From an uncultured Acetatifactor sp. (lineage in GTDB: Bacteria; Bacillota; Clostridia; Lachnospirales; Lachnospiraceae), in contig CAJUAP010000017.1 of assembly GCA_910584435.1 (NCBI GenBank), forward strand, positions 1 through 64,000: a stretch of DNA of 64,000 nucleotides, in the 5' to 3' direction. The position numbers and the translations under genes were made by a program. The notes beneath the pieces are model-generated. The model worked only from the letters and a program-made list of their open reading frames with translations. It had not been told where the DNA came from and ran no database searches. Below are positions 49,894 through 57,911 of this stretch, piece by piece. Each line of letters begins with the position of its first letter. The first letter of the stretch is position 1.

Positions 49894-50738
49894 AAATGGA
49901 ACATTTAAGAAAAAATTACGGTACATTTTCGCTGGACTGTTCAATAGAAGTTCTGCAGGGGCGTGTCACAGGCTTAATCGGGCAGAATGGCGCCGGGAAA
50001 AGCACCACATTTAAAGCGGCTCTGGGGCTGATTGCTCCTGACGGCGGAACGATTCGTATTCTGGGGAAAGACGTGCAGGATATAGGGGCAAAGGAGAAGC
50101 AGGAACTGGGCGTTGTGCTGTCGGAATCCGGTTTCAGCGGCTACCTGACAATTAAGGATATCATTCCGGTGCTTGAGAGTCTGTATGAGAAGTTTGATAA
50201 AAGTTTTTTTCAGGAACAGATTAAGAAATTCGGTCTGCCTGACAACAAGAAGATCAAAGAATTTTCCACGGGCATGAAGGCAAAGCTGAAGGTGCTTGTT
50301 GCAGCATCCCACAATGCAAGGCTGTTGATTCTGGATGAACCTACGGCAGGGCTGGATGTGGTGGCAAGGGATGAACTATTGGAGATACTGAGGGAGTTCA
50401 TGGAGCAGGATGAAAACAGGGCAATCCTGATCAGTTCACATATTTCCGGTGATTTGGAGACTCTATGCGATGATGTCTATTTGATTCATGAAGGCAAGGT
50501 GATTCTCCATGAAGAGACGGATGTGTTGTTAAGCGATTATGCGCTGATGAAGGCAGACGAGGGGCAGTATGCGGCTATGGATAAACAGTATCTTCTCCGG
50601 GTGAGAAAGGAGAGCTTCGGATATACCTGTCTTACAGACCAGAAACAGTATTATATGGAAAATTATCCGAAGCTTGTCATAGAAAAGGGAACCATAGACG
50701 GAGTGATTACAATGATGATTCGAGGGGAGGCAATATGA
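49887..50738 (+). CDS. ABC exporter ATPase (YtrB-like)
   Basis: 283 aa. Walker A GQNGAGKSTT, signature FSTGMKAKLKV (TG instead of the usual SGG), Walker B RLLILDEPTAGLD and switch ILISSHISGDLE. It overlaps the GntR gene by 7 bp and the permease gene by 4 bp, so all three are translationally coupled. Typical of the GntR-linked ABC systems; substrates of these are often antimicrobial peptides or unknown. Confidence 0.9.
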   Translation: MLKMEHLRKNYGTFSLDCSIEVLQGRVTGLIGQNGAGKSTTFKAALGLIAPDGGTIRILGKDVQDIGAKEKQELGVVLSESGFSGYLTIKDIIPVLESLYEKFDKSFFQEQIKKFGLPDNKKIKEFSTGMKAKLKVLVAASHNARLLILDEPTAGLDVVARDELLEILREFMEQDENRAILISSHISGDLETLCDDVYLIHEGKVILHEETDVLLSDYALMKADEGQYAAMDKQYLLRVRKESFGYTCLTDQKQYYMENYPKLVIEKGTIDGVITMMIRGEAI

Positions 50739-51397
50739 AAGGTATGAAAGGATTGTTGATTAAGGATATCAAACTGATGAAAAATATGAGGAATTCTCTT
50801 CTGATGATTTTGGTAATTGCGATGGGAATGGCATATTATTTGAAGGATTTGTCTTTTATTATTGTGTATCTGGCGCTTCTGGGGGGGGCGTTTACATCCA
50901 GTACCCTCAGTTACGACGAATTTGACAAGGGGTATGCATTTCTGTTTTCACTGCCCGTTACAAAGAGGGATTATGTGATGGAAAAGTATGGATTGGGGTT
51001 GATTCTGAGCGGGGGAGGGTGGCTCCTGGGAACCGTTTTGATGACGGCTGCCGGATGGATTCGGAACAATGGTGCCATACAGGATAATCTTATGATGGGC
51101 TTATGTCTGCTTCCCTTTCCTCTGATACTTTTAGCATTGCTTCTTCCTTTCCATTTGAAATTCGGAGGAGAAAAGGGGAAGATTGTCATGATTGGTGTTG
51201 CCGGAGGACTGTTGATTGCCGGTGTTCTGGGGGCGAAGCTGGCAGAGAAGATGCACCTGGATATAGATGCTGTGTTGGCGAATCTGTCCGGTTTGAATAT
51301 GAATTTGATGACCGTGTGCGGTATCGTATTCGGCTTGATCATACTGGCACTGTCATGCAGAATCAGTATGTCCATTGTCAGAAAGTGGGAATTTTAA
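50735..51397 (+). CDS. ABC-2 type exporter permease
   Basis: 220 aa with six membrane helices (LIKDIKLMKNMRNSLLMILVIAMGMA, FIIVYLALLGGAF, LGLILSGGGWLLGTVLM and others) and the STLSYDEFDKGYAFLFSLPVTKRDYVMEKY motif typical of ABC2_membrane_2 permeases. It pairs with the preceding ATPase. Confidence 0.85.
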   Translation: MKGMKGLLIKDIKLMKNMRNSLLMILVIAMGMAYYLKDLSFIIVYLALLGGAFTSSTLSYDEFDKGYAFLFSLPVTKRDYVMEKYGLGLILSGGGWLLGTVLMTAAGWIRNNGAIQDNLMMGLCLLPFPLILLALLLPFHLKFGGEKGKIVMIGVAGGLLIAGVLGAKLAEKMHLDIDAVLANLSGLNMNLMTVCGIVFGLIILALSCRISMSIVRKWEF

Positions 51398-51464
51398 GCG
51401 GTTTTTATGCGGGGCAGAGCACTATGATGCCTGGGAGAGTGTGAAAATGAAAAGCATGAAAGAG

Positions 51465-51497
51465 GCTGTTGCACTGAAATCGGTGCGGCAGCTTTTT
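51465..51497 (+). terminator. Rho-independent terminator of the GntR-ABC operon
   Basis: GCTGTTGCAC (51465-51474) pairs with GTGCGGCAGC (51483-51492, two G-U pairs), followed by TTTTT (51493-51497). Confidence 0.8.
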
Positions 51498-51612
51498 CTA
51501 TATTTTAGATTTTTTTTATGTTATTATTTTTCTGAATTTATAATTTGTGCCTTTGGATATGATATAATAGGCTCATGGCAATAAGGATAAGAGCAGGGAC
51601 AGGAGTGCTGCT

Positions 51613-53100
51613 ATGAAGTTTAAGACGAGATTGAGAGTTACTTTTATTACAATTATTGTGCTGCCATTGGTTCTGACGACATTGGCCTTCTGCGGCATTG
51701 GTCTGTATCTGATGAATGTTCAGAAGGGATTTCCAGTCGTAAAACCGGATTATACGGCGCTGGTGGAGAATATGCAGGCAGCAGTGGAGACCACAGACAG
51801 GGCCTATTATTATCTGAGGGATCAGATTGCTGAGGATGCATCCAGACTGGCAGACAGGGGCTATCTGGAGAGGGTGGATTCTCAGATCGCAAGAAGAACA
51901 ACATACATTATAGTAAGGAAAGGAAACGAATTATATTATACGGGGAATGAAGAGGCGGCGGAGGCGATTTTTGACAAGCTGCCGGATTATCAGGGACGGG
52001 AGGTATCGGAGGATTCGGGGATATATTTTGATGAATTGGATAAATTCGTCAAACAATTGGATTTCCTGTTTCCGGACGGCAGTGAGGGCAGCGCATTTGT
52101 GGTCACAAAAGTGAATTCCCTGATATCCAGGCATTTGCTTATAGACATGTTCGTGGCGATTTTCCTGATTCTGATGTTCACCAGCCTGATGCTGACCTGG
52201 TGGATTCACAGAGGGGTATTTAATCCAATTAATGAGCTGAATATTGCCATGCGCAAGATTAAGGAAGGGAATTTTGAATATGCGCTTCAGACGGACGCCA
52301 AGGGCGAAATCGGCGATTTATACCGGAATTATGAAGATATGCGTCTGCGGCTGAAGGAGAATACAGAAGAGAGCGAAGAGAGTGAAAAGCAGAACAGAGA
52401 GCTGGTCAGCAATATTTCCCATGACCTGAAGACACCGATTACGGCAATCAAGGGCTATGTAGAAGGAATCATGGACGGCGTGGCGGATACCCCTGAGAAG
52501 ATGGATAAGTACATTAAGACCATATATAACAAGGCAAACGATATGGAGCGGCTTATCAATGAACTGACCTATTATTCCGGCATTGACAACAACAGGATTC
52601 CGTATAATTTCCATCGTATTAATGTTGCAGACTATTTTGGTGACTGTGTGGAAGAAGTGGGGCTGGATCTGGAACAGAAAAGCATTGAATTGAATTATTC
52701 CAATCTGGCCAGATCCGATACGGTTGTCATTGCGGACCCGGAGCAGATGAAGAAAGTCATCAATAATATTATCAGCAACAGTGTAAAATATATTGATAAA
52801 CCCAAGGGGGTTATTGACATCAGGATTCTGGATGAAGTGGATTCCATTCGGATTGAGATTGAGGACAACGGAAAAGGGATTGCACAAAAGGATCTGCCTA
52901 AGATTTTCGAGCGCTTTTACCGCACGGATGCGTCACGGAACTCTGCCCAGGGCGGAAGCGGAATAGGGCTTTCTATTGTGAAAAAGATTGTGGAAGATCA
53001 TGGGGGATATATCTGGGCCACCAGCAAGGAGGGTGAGGGCACCTGTATTAATTTTGTGCTTAGAAAATATATTGAGCTTCAGGATGAAAAGAAAGTGTAA
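51613..53100 (+). CDS. Membrane sensor histidine kinase
   Basis: 495 aa. Two membrane helices (about 10-35 and 175-200) enclose an extracellular domain of about 140 aa. A HAMP segment (RGVFNPINELNIAMRKIKEGNFEYAL) leads to the H-box ISHDLKTPITAIKGYVEGI, then N-box NNIISNSVKYI, G1 DNGKGIAQKDL, F-box FERFYRTD and G2 GGSGIGLSIVKKI. The response regulator gene follows after about 220 bases filled with repeats, an unusual order (kinase first) and spacing. Confidence 0.93.
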   Translation: MKFKTRLRVTFITIIVLPLVLTTLAFCGIGLYLMNVQKGFPVVKPDYTALVENMQAAVETTDRAYYYLRDQIAEDASRLADRGYLERVDSQIARRTTYIIVRKGNELYYTGNEEAAEAIFDKLPDYQGREVSEDSGIYFDELDKFVKQLDFLFPDGSEGSAFVVTKVNSLISRHLLIDMFVAIFLILMFTSLMLTWWIHRGVFNPINELNIAMRKIKEGNFEYALQTDAKGEIGDLYRNYEDMRLRLKENTEESEESEKQNRELVSNISHDLKTPITAIKGYVEGIMDGVADTPEKMDKYIKTIYNKANDMERLINELTYYSGIDNNRIPYNFHRINVADYFGDCVEEVGLDLEQKSIELNYSNLARSDTVVIADPEQMKKVINNIISNSVKYIDKPKGVIDIRILDEVDSIRIEIEDNGKGIAQKDLPKIFERFYRTDASRNSAQGGSGIGLSIVKKIVEDHGGYIWATSKEGEGTCINFVLRKYIELQDEKKV

Positions 53101-53290
53101 AATGAAAAGTTTATAAGTTCTAAGGTTGTTGTAAGATGAAAAGTTTATAAGTTCAAAAGCTGCTGTATGATGAAAAGAGAAAAGTTTATAAGATGAAAAG
53201 AGAAAAGTTTATAAGCTGAAAAGAGAGTGTAAGTTGAAAAGCGGTTGTAAGATGAATATTTAATAAGATGAAAATTGATTGAAAGATGAT
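53082..53290. repeat. Degenerate tandem repeats between kinase and regulator genes
   Basis: Variants of GATGAAAAG...TTTATAAG recur six or more times: GATGAAAAGTTTATAAGTTC twice and GATGAAAAGAGAAAAG + TTTATAAG twice, then shorter forms. The first elements overlap the last codons of the kinase gene (GATGAAAAGAAAGTGTAA). Confidence 0.8.
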
Positions 53291-53318
53291 AACCTAAAAC
53301 AGAAAGGCAGGATTTGGC

Positions 53319-54011
53319 ATGAGCAGGATTTTGATTATTGAGGATGAGGTTGCAATTGCGGATTTGGAGAAGGATTATCTGGAATTAAGTGATTTCCAGG
53401 TGGATATCTGTAACGCCGGGGACGAGGGGCTGGCCAAGGCGCTTCAGGGCGATTATAATCTGGTCATTTTGGATTTGATGCTGCCTGGCATGGATGGTTT
53501 TGAAGTATGCAGGAAGATTCGGGAGGAAAAAAATATTCCTATATTGATGGTTTCTGCCAAAAAGGATGATATTGATAAAATCAGGGGATTGGGTCTGGGG
53601 GCGGACGATTATATGACGAAGCCCTTCAGTCCCAGTGAGCTGGTGGCCAGGGTAAAGGCACATATGGCAAGGTATGAGCGTCTGGTGGGCACCAATCAGA
53701 AGCCGCAGAATGATATTGTGGAGATTCGGGGGATTCGTATTGATAAGACGGCAAGGCGTGTCTATGTGAACGGGGAAGAGAAAACCTTTACCACGAAGGA
53801 ATTCGATTTGCTGACTTTTCTTGCGGAAAATCCAAATCATGTGTATACGAAGGAAGAACTGTTCCGGGAAATATGGGATATGGATTCTATCGGGGACATT
53901 GCTACGGTTACGGTACACATTAAGAAGATCAGGGAGAAGATTGAACTGGATACGGCAAAGCCCCAGTATATTGAGACTATCTGGGGTGTGGGATATCGTT
54001 TTAAGGTATAG
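53319..54011 (+). CDS. OmpR-family response regulator
   Basis: 230 aa. Receiver domain with acidic pocket (IEDEVAIADLE), phospho-Asp in LVILDLMLPGMDGFEV, and Lys in ADDYMTKPFSPSEL; C-terminal winged helix (TFTTKEFDLLTFLAENPNHVYTKEELFREIW ... TVTVHIKKIREKI ... YIETIWGVGYRF). Pairs with the kinase upstream. Confidence 0.95.
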   Translation: MSRILIIEDEVAIADLEKDYLELSDFQVDICNAGDEGLAKALQGDYNLVILDLMLPGMDGFEVCRKIREEKNIPILMVSAKKDDIDKIRGLGLGADDYMTKPFSPSELVARVKAHMARYERLVGTNQKPQNDIVEIRGIRIDKTARRVYVNGEEKTFTTKEFDLLTFLAENPNHVYTKEELFREIWDMDSIGDIATVTVHIKKIREKIELDTAKPQYIETIWGVGYRFKV

Positions 54012-54045
54012 ACGGGAAGTGTAAAACGGAAAAATAAAAAGGGAA

Positions 54046-54089
54046 TGTTCAGAACCGGGAATCCGAAACAGGATTTCCGGTTCTGAACA
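54046..54089 (+). terminator. 19-bp-stem terminator hairpin between regulator and rsmF
   Basis: TGTTCAGAACCGGGAATCC (54046-54064) pairs with the arm at 54071-54089 with one G-U pair and a 6-nt loop. It ends two bases before the first candidate start codon of the next gene; no long T tract follows. Confidence 0.6.
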
Positions 54090-54102
54090 TATGGGTGAGA
54101 GT

Positions 54103-55626
54103 ATGCTTCCAGAGGCATTTTTAGAGAGAATGCAGCAGATGCTGGGTGAAGAATATGGAGATTTCCTGGAGACCTTTGCGCAGGAAAAGTATCAGGCATT
54201 GCGGATTAATGTGCTTAAACTGCGGGCGGCCAGGATTTTTCCTGCATGGCAGCCTCATTTGTCTAAGGTGCCATGGACAGAGAACGGTTATTATTATGAG
54301 GCGGAGGAGTCTCCTGGAAAACATCCTTATCACGATGCAGGCATGTATTATATTCAGGAACCCAGTGCCATGGCACCGGCGGAGTTCCTTGCGGCACAAC
54401 CGGGAGAAAGGGTACTGGATTTATGCGCCGCGCCGGGAGGAAAAAGCACACAGATAGCAGCAGGGATGAGGGGGGACGGCATTTTATTCTGCAATGAGAT
54501 AAATTCGTCACGTGCAAAAATTTTATCTGAAAACATAGAGCGAATGGGTATCTGTAATGCTTGTGTTTTGAATGAAACGCCGGAACGGCTGGCGGAATGT
54601 TTCCCGGAATATTTCGACAGGATATTGGTGGATGCGCCCTGTTCAGGCGAAGGAATGTTCCGCAAAAATGATGCCGCCTGTGAGGAATGGAGTCCTGAAA
54701 ATGTGGCAATGTGTGCACACAGGCAGGATGGAATATTGGACTGTGCAGCCAGGATGCTTCGGCCCGGCGGCAGACTGGTCTATTCTACCTGTACCTTTGC
54801 CCCGGAGGAAAATGAGGGGAGTATCAGCAGATTTGTCCGCAGACATGAAGAGTTTATAATTGTGAATATTTCCGCTGCGGAAAAGGAACGCCGTGGTCTG
54901 GCAGGATGTGACGGCAGGGCAGAATATATTGATGACCCGGTTCCGGGATTGGAGGGGACATTGCGGTTGTGGCCCCAGCGCATCAAGGGTGAGGGGCATT
55001 ATGTGGCTGTGCTGCAGAAGGCGGAGGAACAATGGCCGGGAAGCCGGAATCAGCAAGAATATCAGAAGCAGAGCGCTTTGGGGCCGGCAGAGGGAATTGT
55101 CCGGAAAGTACCGGAGGATTTGGCCGGGTTTGTCTGTGACAATCTGAGAAGCTCTGCGGCAGGAGAAAAGGAAGGATGTAAAAAGCAATCGGGAAAAGGG
55201 GATTTGGTGCAGTCAGACATGGAAGGAATGCTGTATGCCCTTGGCGAAATGACTGGATTGGCCGGGAAGCCTCAAATGATCGGCTTTGGAGACAATCTGT
55301 ATCTGATTGCCGAAGATATGCCTTCACTGAAAGGTTTGAAGGTACTCCGGCCGGGGCTGCACCTTGGGGAGCTGCGTAAGAATCGGTTTGAACCTTCCCA
55401 TGCGTTAGCGCTGGCGCTTCAGCCTTCCCAAGCGGTACATAAATGGAATCTGGATTCCGGCGGACGCCTGATTCGTGCGTTTCTTAATGGTGAGACTTTT
55501 CCGGCAGAAGGGGAGAAGGGGTGGTATCTCATCTGTGTGGATGGATTTGGCATCGGCTGGGGGAAGCTGACCGGTGGAGTGATGAAGAATCATTATCCGA
55601 GAGGATTAAGGGGAAAGAATCGTTGA
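54103..55626 (+). CDS. rsmF: RsmF-type 16S rRNA (cytosine-C5) methyltransferase
   Basis: About 507 aa from ATG 54103 (GGTGAG upstream; ATG 54091 is in frame). NOL1/NOP2/sun fold: YYIQEPSAMAPAEFL, SAM-binding LDLCAAPGGKST, DRILVDAPCSGEGMFRK (motif IV with Pro-Cys) and VYSTCTFAPEENE (catalytic Cys). The C-terminal about 160 aa carry the RNA-binding RsmF tail found in Firmicutes enzymes (YALGEMTGLAGKPQ, LHLGELRKNRFEPSHALALAL). It methylates C5 of a cytosine in 16S rRNA with SAM. A low-complexity stretch (about 310-370) separates the domains. Confidence 0.9.
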   Translation: MLPEAFLERMQQMLGEEYGDFLETFAQEKYQALRINVLKLRAARIFPAWQPHLSKVPWTENGYYYEAEESPGKHPYHDAGMYYIQEPSAMAPAEFLAAQPGERVLDLCAAPGGKSTQIAAGMRGDGILFCNEINSSRAKILSENIERMGICNACVLNETPERLAECFPEYFDRILVDAPCSGEGMFRKNDAACEEWSPENVAMCAHRQDGILDCAARMLRPGGRLVYSTCTFAPEENEGSISRFVRRHEEFIIVNISAAEKERRGLAGCDGRAEYIDDPVPGLEGTLRLWPQRIKGEGHYVAVLQKAEEQWPGSRNQQEYQKQSALGPAEGIVRKVPEDLAGFVCDNLRSSAAGEKEGCKKQSGKGDLVQSDMEGMLYALGEMTGLAGKPQMIGFGDNLYLIAEDMPSLKGLKVLRPGLHLGELRKNRFEPSHALALALQPSQAVHKWNLDSGGRLIRAFLNGETFPAEGEKGWYLICVDGFGIGWGKLTGGVMKNHYPRGLRGKNR

Positions 55627-55699
55627 ACTGATATCAGGATGAGTGTGGTGGCAGATAATAAAATATGTGTAAGGGCGGTTACGGAACGGAGGAGGCAGT

Positions 55700-56575
55700 G
55701 TGAAGACGGATATTCTGTATGAAGATAATGATATTCTGGTGGTATATAAGCCTGCCGGATTGGGGGTGCAGACGGCGAAGACGGGGCAGCAGGACGTAGT
55801 CAGCGAATTGAAGAATTATATGCGGCAATGTGGGAAGAGGGGGAGATGTTCCCGGGCAGCAGGTACTGGTGTGCCATATCTTGGCATTATTCACCGCCTG
55901 GATCAGCCGGTGGAGGGGCTGCTGGTTTTTGCAAAAAATAAAAAGGCGGCGGCATCCTTGTCAGGACAGCTGCAGGAACAGGCAAACGGCGGCACATTAC
56001 ATAAACAGTACTATGCAGTGATTTGTGGAAAACCTGCGGCAGAAGAAGGGGAATTGGTGGATTACCTTTATAAAAATAAGGAAAACATGGCGGAGGCTGC
56101 GGCAGGGCCGGAGGTTTCAGGGGCAAAGAGGGCAGTGCTCCGTTATCGTATTCTGAGGGTATGTTCTATAGAAAATTTGTCAGGCGGTGAAATTGCAGAG
56201 AATGTAATGGCCATGGAGACAGCGGAATGCAGGCCGGGGAGTGTACGGGCAGCAGAGGGCATAGGAAGGCCGGGACGCATGCGGACAGCAGAAAGTGGGA
56301 AAGAATCGGGCAGCAGGCACATTGCACTGGCGGATATCCGTATTCAGACAGGACGCTTTCACCAGATACGGGCACAGATGGCGCTTGCAGGAACCCCTAT
56401 ATTGGGAGATTTCAAATATGGAAATGAAGAAACAAAGGCATTGTCACAGCAGTTAAGGATACAACATGTGGCTCTTTGTGCATATAGTCTCGTGTTTCTG
56501 CATCCATGCGCCGGGAAAGAAATGCGGTTTCAAATTGAACCCAGGGGAAGGGCTTTTTCCTTTTTGCATGAATGA
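55700..56575 (+). CDS. RluA-family pseudouridine synthase with a lineage-specific insert
   Basis: 291 aa, GTG start after GGAGGAGG. LYEDNDILVVYKPAGLGVQT, IIHRLDQPVEGLLVFAK (catalytic Asp in HRLD), YYAVICGKP and IQTGRFHQIRAQMALAGTPILGD define the RluA catalytic domain. It isomerises uridine in rRNA or tRNA. An insert of about 50 residues (about 155-205) is repeat-like (AECRPGSVRAAEGIGRPGRM) and absent from typical relatives. Same strand as rsmF, 73 bp downstream. Confidence 0.9.
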   Translation: MKTDILYEDNDILVVYKPAGLGVQTAKTGQQDVVSELKNYMRQCGKRGRCSRAAGTGVPYLGIIHRLDQPVEGLLVFAKNKKAAASLSGQLQEQANGGTLHKQYYAVICGKPAAEEGELVDYLYKNKENMAEAAAGPEVSGAKRAVLRYRILRVCSIENLSGGEIAENVMAMETAECRPGSVRAAEGIGRPGRMRTAESGKESGSRHIALADIRIQTGRFHQIRAQMALAGTPILGDFKYGNEETKALSQQLRIQHVALCAYSLVFLHPCAGKEMRFQIEPRGRAFSFLHE

Positions 56576-56670
56576 TTTCAGAAAAGAAAGCCATACTGTA
56601 AAAGAAAGAATGACAGCGTCTGTAGTTTGGGCATGTCATAACGAAATGTAAGTAAAGGTCGTGAAAAAGT

Positions 56671-57729
56671 ATGGCGGAGAAAATCAAGAACAATCGATTC
56701 ATAGTACTGCTCTTTCTGACAGGGGCAGTATATTTTTTCCTGAAGGTCATTGCGCCTCTTACATCACCGGTGCTGGCAGCCATGCTGTTTGTGACTATCT
56801 TCGGACCCTTACTGCAGAAACTGCAGAGTAAATTAAAAATCCACAGACAGGTGGGCGCTTTGCTTTTATTATTATTCGGATGTATATTGCTGGGAATTCT
56901 GGTATGGATTCTATTCTCCTGGATTGTGGGAAGTATGCCGGACTGGGTAGGGATGCTGGATACTTTGGAGGAAGAATTGGGGGCAATTGTACATGAAATT
57001 TGCCATGTGGTGGGCAGGACGCTTCGGATTGACGGCAGTTATCTGGAACAGACGATTCTCGCCAGAGTGCAGGAGGGCATAGACTATTTTCAGATGCAGC
57101 TGCTGCCCGGCGTACTGTCGCAATCATTGGAATATGTAAAGATTCTGGCATCTGTGGGCGGATTCCTTGTAACCTTTCTCATTGCCACCGTACTGCTGGC
57201 AAAGGATTATGATGATATTATGAACCGGCTGTTAGACAGAGAGGAATGCCATGTGTATCTGGAAATTGTATGCGGCATCATTCGATACATTGCCACTTAT
57301 GTGAAAGCACAGTTTATTATTATGAGCATTATCGGCACCTTGGCGGCCGTGGTGCTGGGCGTTATAGGGATAAGGAATGGCGTGCTGTGGGGGATTCTGG
57401 CAGGAATTCTGGATGCGCTTCCCTTTATCGGTACAGGAATTGTACTGGTGCCCCTTGGCATACAGCAGCTTTTTGATGCAAATTATGCGGGGGCAGTTAT
57501 CTGCCTGGTGCTGTATGTGGCATGCATCTTTATAAGGGAATTGCTGGAACCCAAGCTTATCGGTAAACGCATCGGCGTTTCGCCCATAGCCATTCTGCTG
57601 TCCCTTTATGCAGGCATCAAGCTTTTTGGTCTATGGGGTATTATCGGTGGGCCGTTAGGATTTGTTATTATATACCAATCGTTTCTGAGCCTGGAGCGGC
57701 GGAGGGTACAATCTGCAGCGGAGAAATAG
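56671..57729 (+). CDS. AI-2E family permease-like membrane protein
   Basis: 352 aa, about seven or eight helices; start ATG 56671 (AAAGGTCGTG upstream). The C-terminal pattern IIGTLAAVVLGVIGIRNGVLWGILAGILDALPFIGTGIVLVP, then LLEPKLIGKRIGVSPIAILLSLYAGIKLFGLWGIIGGPLG is the AI-2E/PerM/SpoVV-like signature. Some members export AI-2, others act in sporulation (YtvI) or Na+ efflux. This window has luxS, but no direct link is shown. Confidence 0.85.
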   Translation: MAEKIKNNRFIVLLFLTGAVYFFLKVIAPLTSPVLAAMLFVTIFGPLLQKLQSKLKIHRQVGALLLLLFGCILLGILVWILFSWIVGSMPDWVGMLDTLEEELGAIVHEICHVVGRTLRIDGSYLEQTILARVQEGIDYFQMQLLPGVLSQSLEYVKILASVGGFLVTFLIATVLLAKDYDDIMNRLLDREECHVYLEIVCGIIRYIATYVKAQFIIMSIIGTLAAVVLGVIGIRNGVLWGILAGILDALPFIGTGIVLVPLGIQQLFDANYAGAVICLVLYVACIFIRELLEPKLIGKRIGVSPIAILLSLYAGIKLFGLWGIIGGPLGFVIIYQSFLSLERRRVQSAAEK

Positions 57730-57758
57730 TTGACAGTTTTTGGGAATGAGGTTATAGT
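57730..57758 (+). promoter_or_regulatory. Promoter of the RNA-repair gene
   Basis: TTGACA (57730-57735), 17-bp spacer, TATAGT (57753-57758). The transcribed leader would be about 145 bases and contains a hairpin. Confidence 0.75.
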
Positions 57759-57819
57759 AATCTTACGCAAGTTCGTTTATGGTATTGGAAATTAAAACAG
57801 TCTCGGAACGTAAGCCCCC

Positions 57820-57863
57820 GGGAGAATTTTCAGATGCGCACTATGCAGCTGAAAATTTCTCCC
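57820..57863 (+). other. Hairpin in the leader of the RNA-repair gene
   Basis: GGGAGAATTTTCAG (57820-57833) pairs with CTGAAAATTTCTCCC (57849-57863), one bulged base and a 15-nt loop. It lies between promoter and start codon; no T run directly follows, so it is a leader structure rather than a terminator. Confidence 0.65.
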
Positions 57864-57911
57864 TTGCAAGGGGGCAGGAGTGGAGAGACGGAACTCTAAT
57901 AGGAGGGAAGG

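Noticed and set aside
51613..54011. Two-component system considered as VanS/VanR
   Set aside because: Order is kinase then regulator, it is in the opposite orientation to the van genes, and an unrelated operon lies between.
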